Assembly: GCA_030544215.1 (NCBI GenBank)
Contig: JARZZO010000008.1
Coordinates: 22,770,614-22,834,613, forward strand
Reading direction: 5' to 3'
Length of the DNA stretch: 64,000 nucleotides
Source of the DNA: Zantedeschia hybrid cultivar
Taxonomy: Eukaryota; Streptophyta; Magnoliopsida; Alismatales; Araceae
The notes below the pieces were generated by a model that worked only from the letters and a program-made list of their open reading frames with translations, made no database searches and was not told the DNA's origin. Within the stretch, counting starts at the first letter, position 1. Every line of letters starts with the position of its first letter. The position numbers were made by a program, and so were the translations under genes. Positions 59,732 through 64,000 of this stretch are shown one piece after another.

Positions 59732-61261
59732 TGTAGGTGCTGAAAATTTGCTCGTGTGATTAATGTGAAAAACTATGTTGTTTAGAGTAAATTAACCTAT
59801 TAAAAAAAAATGCAACTAAGGTGCTGTGATCGCCAGAAACTTTTAACTAAAAAGTTTCAAAAGAGTTTGATCGCCTACCTGTTTAAACGCGGAAGAATGA
59901 ATCCTTGGTTCCCCTCCTTCAGCCGGCTGAAGAAAGAGAGCCTCTTCTTGTTCTTTTGTTCTTACTGTTGAATGTTGAGGATCGTCCAGAAGTTCTCCTG
60001 GCTTCGTGCTTGATTTCCCTCTTTTTGATTTCTTGTTGTTGTTGTTGAATGCAGCAGAGACAGAGAAACAGAAAAAAATAAAGAAGAAATAGTGATGAGA
60101 ATCTAAACAGAAATAATATCAAAGTTAACTATGATTATAAACATTTATAAACAGCAACTCACTTGTTTTAAATGACTTTGAAACCCCTTAAGAACAGATG
60201 GGTTTTGGAAAGATTAATGATGTGGTGTGTGTTGCATGAAGTGAGTATGAGAGAATGAAACTAATAAATGAAAATGAAATTCAAATAAGAAAAACTTATG
60301 CCCAGTCCAGCTGGTTGAAGCTTTGAAGGATGAAGATCTTGAAGAAGGATGCCGACTTCTGGAAATGGCAGCGCTCCGGCGTGGTTGCTCCGATCTTCAA
60401 ATCGCTATAGCGCTGAGGCTCAATAATTCTCTCTCTCCTTTTTTTTTTTTTAACTCCTTGAGATACAAGGTATTTATAGGCATTTTCTGCGTTCGCGATT
60501 AACATAGAAAAATCTCGGATTTATCTACCTTAACCGACAGATAATTACTGATTAATTCATCTTTATCTGTAATTATCTAAAACGCGTCCACCATGGCCGA
60601 CGCCTTTCAGATGAATTAAAATAAGGATAAATATCCGGAAAAACTTATCTTTATCTTTATTAGCTAAAATGCGTCCACATGTGTAGACGTCTTTTACCCT
60701 AATTAAGATAAGGATAAACATCCGGAAGAGAAGTTAAAACAGCTTAGGAAACCTAAAACGCGTCGACCCTTACAGACGCCTTTTAGCTAATAAATCAATT
60801 AATTAAAATTCAAATTTAAACGTTAAAACAGGAATAAACTCTAAATCGCGTCCACCCAGGTTGACGCGTTTTAGAATTCTGAATCGCGTCCACACAGGTT
60901 GACACGTTTTAGAAAGAATTCTGAATCGCGTCCACACAGGTTGACACGTTTTAGAAAGAATTCTGAATCGCGTCCACACAGGTTGACACGTTTTAGAATT
61001 CTGAATCGTGTCCACACAGGTTGACACGTTTTAGAATTCTGAATCGTGTCCACACAGGTTGACACGTTTTAGAATTTCTGCACATTTTAACTGAAATTTG
61101 AGCTAAAATCAATTTAATTGATTAACTTAAACATGTCTGTTAAATCCGACACTCAAAAATATTAATAAAAATTAATTAATGATTAAATATCAAACCATTA
61201 TGAGGCATTATTATATGATATGAAATTTACTTAAAATGATGTCAAAATTAGCGTGTCTACA
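59732..61261. mobile_element. Solo LTR, 1.53 kb, inside the CACTA 2 transposase
   Basis: It begins TGTAGGTGCTG and ends GTGTCTACA (TG...CA). A perfect 5-bp duplication GGTGC flanks it (59727-59731, 61262-61266). There is no coding region. Its right third holds stem-loop modules of the form AACGCGTC...GACGCCTTTT (60579, 60665, 60754) that grade into a minisatellite. It is not obviously the same family as the 2.1-kb solo LTR. Confidence 0.95.
60845..61075. repeat. Minisatellite, 38/42-bp units, in the solo LTR
   Basis: Units start at about 60845, 60881, 60923, 60965, 61003 and 61041. The core is GAATCGCGTCCACACAGG followed by TTGACACGTTTTAGAA. The 42-bp units carry a 4-bp AAAG insertion and the last two have CGTG for CGCG. 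Each unit is itself an imperfect hairpin. Minus-strand frames across it are artefacts of the repeat. Confidence 0.95.
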
Positions 61262-64000
61262 GGTGCAAGAAGTTCAACAAACTTTCTTTTGTAATCCGAT
61301 TGTTCAACATTAAATGTATAGGCAAAATGAGTAACAAAGCTTTCAACATGCTTTTGAAATTGTTGAAGGAGGCCCTTCCAGAAGGTGAGGTATTGCCAGA
61401 TTCTTTTTATGAAATGAAGAAGATTATCAGTGACTTGGGGTATAGTTATCATAAGATTGATGCATGTCCTAATGATTGCATATTATATCAAAAGGAGTAT
61501 GAGTTATACGAGCAATGTCCTAAATGTGGAGAAGCTCGGTGGACTACACATGATGAGGATGGTGACGATGACAAGAAAGTTGCAAAGAAGGTTCTTCGTC
61601 ATTTTCCCTTGATTCCAAGGTTGCAAAGGTTGTATATGTGTTCTAATTTTTCTGCAAATATGAGGTGGCATCAAGAAGAGCGTCAAGAAGATGGCATCTT
61701 GAGGCATCCGGCAGATTCAGCATGTTGGAAATGTTTAGATGCAATCGACAATTTCGGTTCAGAAGTTCGAAATGTCCGCTTGGGTTTAGCAAGTGATGGT
61801 TTTAATCCTTTTGGATCAATGAACATTAGCCATAGCACTTGGCCTGTGCTTTTGATGCCATACAACCTACCTCCATGGCATTGTATGAAGGCACCAAATA
61901 TTTTTTTATCGTTACTTATTCCTGGTCCATATGGTCCTGGCAATGATATTGATGTTTATTTGCAGCCACTAATAGAGGAATTGCAGACTTTATGGCATGG
62001 GGTTTATACATATGATGCTTCTAAGGGTGAAATGTTCTGTATGCGTGCTGCATTGTTATGGACCATAAATGATTTTCCAGCATATGCTAACCTATCTGGA
62101 TGGAGCACAAAAGGTCGACTAGCTTGTCCTATATGCAATAAAGATACATGTGCACAGTGGTTGAGTGCAAGTGGAAAGTTTTGTTACACTGGCCACCGTC
62201 GGTGGTTGAAAGGAGATCACAAATTCCGAGCATTAAAACGACAATTTGATGGAAAAGAAGAGTTGAGAGATAAACCTGCTCCATTATCTGGATTAGATGT
62301 CTTGGAACAGTTACATGGTCTCACATTCACTTTTGGAAAATCTTCAAAAGTTTCAAATAAACTCATGAAGCGGATAGGTACAGGGTTGATGTTGAAGAGA
62401 AAACGTAAGAAGAAGGTTACATTAAAGAAACATGTTGAGGAGGGGAGTGACATCCAAGAATCTAAATATTTGGCATGGAAAAAGAAAAGTATTTTCTTTG
62501 AGTTACCTTACTGGAAATCGTTATTGCTCCGACATAATCTTGATGTAATGCATATTGAAAAGAATGTGTGTGATAGTATTGTCAGTACTCTTCTTCATAT
62601 TGATGGCAAAAATAAAGATGGACTGAAAGCTCGTCAAGATTTGGAAATTTTAGCTATAAGGCCATCTCTTCATCCTCTAGCATTAGGTCCAAAGAGAGTG
62701 TTGTTGCCACCTGCCATCTTCACATTGAGCAATATCGAACGAGAACAAATTTGCAAAGTCTTAAAACATGTCAAAGTTCCCGATGGTTATGCATCTAACA
62801 TTTCAAGACATGTTCATCCTATGGAACGCAAGAAGATTTGGGGTTTGAAGAGCCATGATTGTCATGTGCTTATACAACAATTATTTCCAGTTGCAATTCG
62901 TGGAATAGCACAAAAGAAAGTTAAATCAACAATTATTGACTTGTGCAATTTCTTCTCACAATTGTGTTCAAAAACATCTTCAGCTAATGACTTCTTCCAT
63001 CTTCGGCAACACATTGCAATGATTTTGTGCCAGATGGAGATGGTTTTTCTTCCAAGTTTCTTTGATGTCATGGTACATTTACTCGTCCATTTGCCTGATG
63101 AGGCAAGACTTGCGGGTCCCGTACACTATCGATGGATGTATCCTATTGAAAGATATGTTTAATAATTGTTAATTTGAATGATATGTATTTATTTCAATAC
63201 ATATGTATGTGTGTGTAAAGAGAATTAATTTTTATCTTACATAGGTACTTAATGAGACTCAAGTCCTATGTTCGTAATAGGGCACGCCCTGAAGGTTCAA
63301 TGGCAGAAGGATATTTAGCAGAGGAGGCTATCATATTTGCATCAAGGTATTTAGATGATGATGTTCAAACATGGTTTAACCAGCCCTTAAGAAATGAAGA
63401 TGATGGTGAGCTTACAGTTGAAAAAGGATGGGAGATATTTTCTGAAAGTGGGCGTGCCTTAGGAGTTGGGACCACTTGCATCATTGGCAGTGAAGAATTG
63501 AGCCAAGCACATTGTTATATATTATACAATTGTGATGCAATAGCTCCTTACATAGCGTAAGTAACAAGTAGAATTTTTTTAATATTGCACTAATGTTATT
63601 ACGTATGTTATATATATGTATTGCTTTTCACATGCAGTACACACCTTGAGTTTATTAAAAAACAAAGACCTCGATCATCTGAAATGGAGATAGAGCGTAT
63701 TCATACATTGGAATTTCCACAGTGGTTCAAAGCACAAGTAAGTAAATGCAGTTGTTACACATATTTATCAATAATTAATGCACCTATATTAATGTGTATG
63801 TATCACTTTGTATAGGTTAACATGTTGCAAGAAGAAAACAAGGAAGCATTAGATCCAAAGTTGCGTTGGCTGAAGGATCGTCCTCTTAATCTAGTGAGAA
63901 AATTTGATGTTTGCTTGATAAATGGATTTCGGTTTCAAACTCAAAAAGTGGAGCAACGTAGAGCCACACAAAATAGTGGAGTTATTATGGTTGCTAGAAC

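Larger units (their letters stand above)
57600..64000 (+). mobile_element. Left part of a second CACTA element (element 2), runs off the window
   Basis: It starts CACTACAACAAAAGTGG at 57600, preceded by CTA (the likely 3-bp target copy). Subterminal words such as ACCGTAAG recur at 57640-57820. A GC-rich tandem leader (58150-58590) and a TNP2-type transposase (from 59300) follow. Termini and subterminal motifs differ from those of element 1, so it is another family of the same superfamily. The right end is outside the window. Confidence 0.9.
59300..64000 (+). pseudogene. TNP2-like CACTA transposase, interrupted by a solo LTR, truncated by the window
   Basis: The coding frame starts at ATG 59300 (MDWSWMDQPRHSNEYLDGV). 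Segments are 59300-59731, 61267-63152, 63245-63556, 63638-63736 and 63816 onward, all in one frame with no internal stop. The first gap is a solo LTR inserted between PGC and KKFNKL; the others are introns. Motifs are a CPCLRC cluster, YPGC, DGFNPFG, NLPPWHC, DFPAYAN, HNLDVMHIEKNVCDS (about 62535), MVHLLVHL and RPEGSMAEGYLAEE. The last exon begins the DUF4216-like region (LINGFRFQT). The first true intron starts ATATGTTT where GTATGTTT is expected (63153), so normal splicing there is doubtful. The LTR insertion should prevent a full product. Confidence 0.92.

Noticed and set aside
60845..61075. Regularly spaced repeats reminiscent of a CRISPR array
   Set aside because: The whole 38/42-bp unit is repeated with no unique spacers, and it lies inside a plant LTR.
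63153..63244. U12-type AT-AC intron in the CACTA 2 transposase
   Set aside because: It lacks the ATATCCTT donor and ends in AG, so a mutated GT donor is simpler.

Overview
ORGANISM. The window is nuclear DNA of a flowering plant. The evidence is a seven-exon MIKC-type MADS-box gene, GT-AG introns, En/Spm (CACTA) transposons, Ty1/copia remains, TRIMs, hAT and Tourist MITEs and GA/CT microsatellites. The C-terminus of the MADS gene (a TALHLGY motif rather than the KKxLHLG ending usual in eudicot D-class proteins) suggests a monocot, but the species cannot be named from this window. All coordinates were read by hand; exon and transposon edges should be good to a few bases. LAYOUT. 746-9571 is a complete 8.8-kb CACTA element with a 3-bp target duplication (ACA). 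It carries a TNP2-type transposase and a TNPA-like gene. Both are killed by in-frame stop codons, many at tryptophan codons, with no frameshift in the transposase. 10.7-15 kb is gene-free and holds a three-LTR TRIM, duplicated blocks and a Tourist-like MITE with a hAT element nested inside. 16137-29343 (minus strand) is the only host gene I can support: an AGAMOUS-clade MADS-box gene, most like the D-class STK/AGL11/OsMADS13 group, 243 codons in seven coding exons. Its 7.9-kb and 4.1-kb introns hold MITEs, a LINE fragment and GA-rich tracts. A TATA box and a probable 5'-UTR intron lie near 29.3-29.8 kb. 30-46 kb is a transposon graveyard: a copia gag-integrase fossil, three TRIM loci, dispersed repeats, two hAT elements with 8-bp duplications, and a 2.1-kb solo LTR nested in a TRIM. 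47-57 kb has no recognisable gene, only LTR fragments and microsatellites. 57600 to the window end is the left 6.4 kb of a second, different CACTA element. Its transposase frame is open except for a 1.53-kb solo LTR in the coding region and one damaged splice donor; the element runs off the window. HOW IT FITS TOGETHER. The MADS gene is an island between mobile elements. Three themes recur: (a) G-to-A type damage (TGG to stop, GT donors to AT) in both CACTA elements, as expected when a methylated silenced element decays; (b) arrays of short stem-loop modules in three unrelated elements (the subterminal DNA of CACTA 1 and the two solo LTRs); (c) insertions nested in other insertions, giving a relative chronology. 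I found no CRISPR, bacterial operon, rRNA or tRNA gene.
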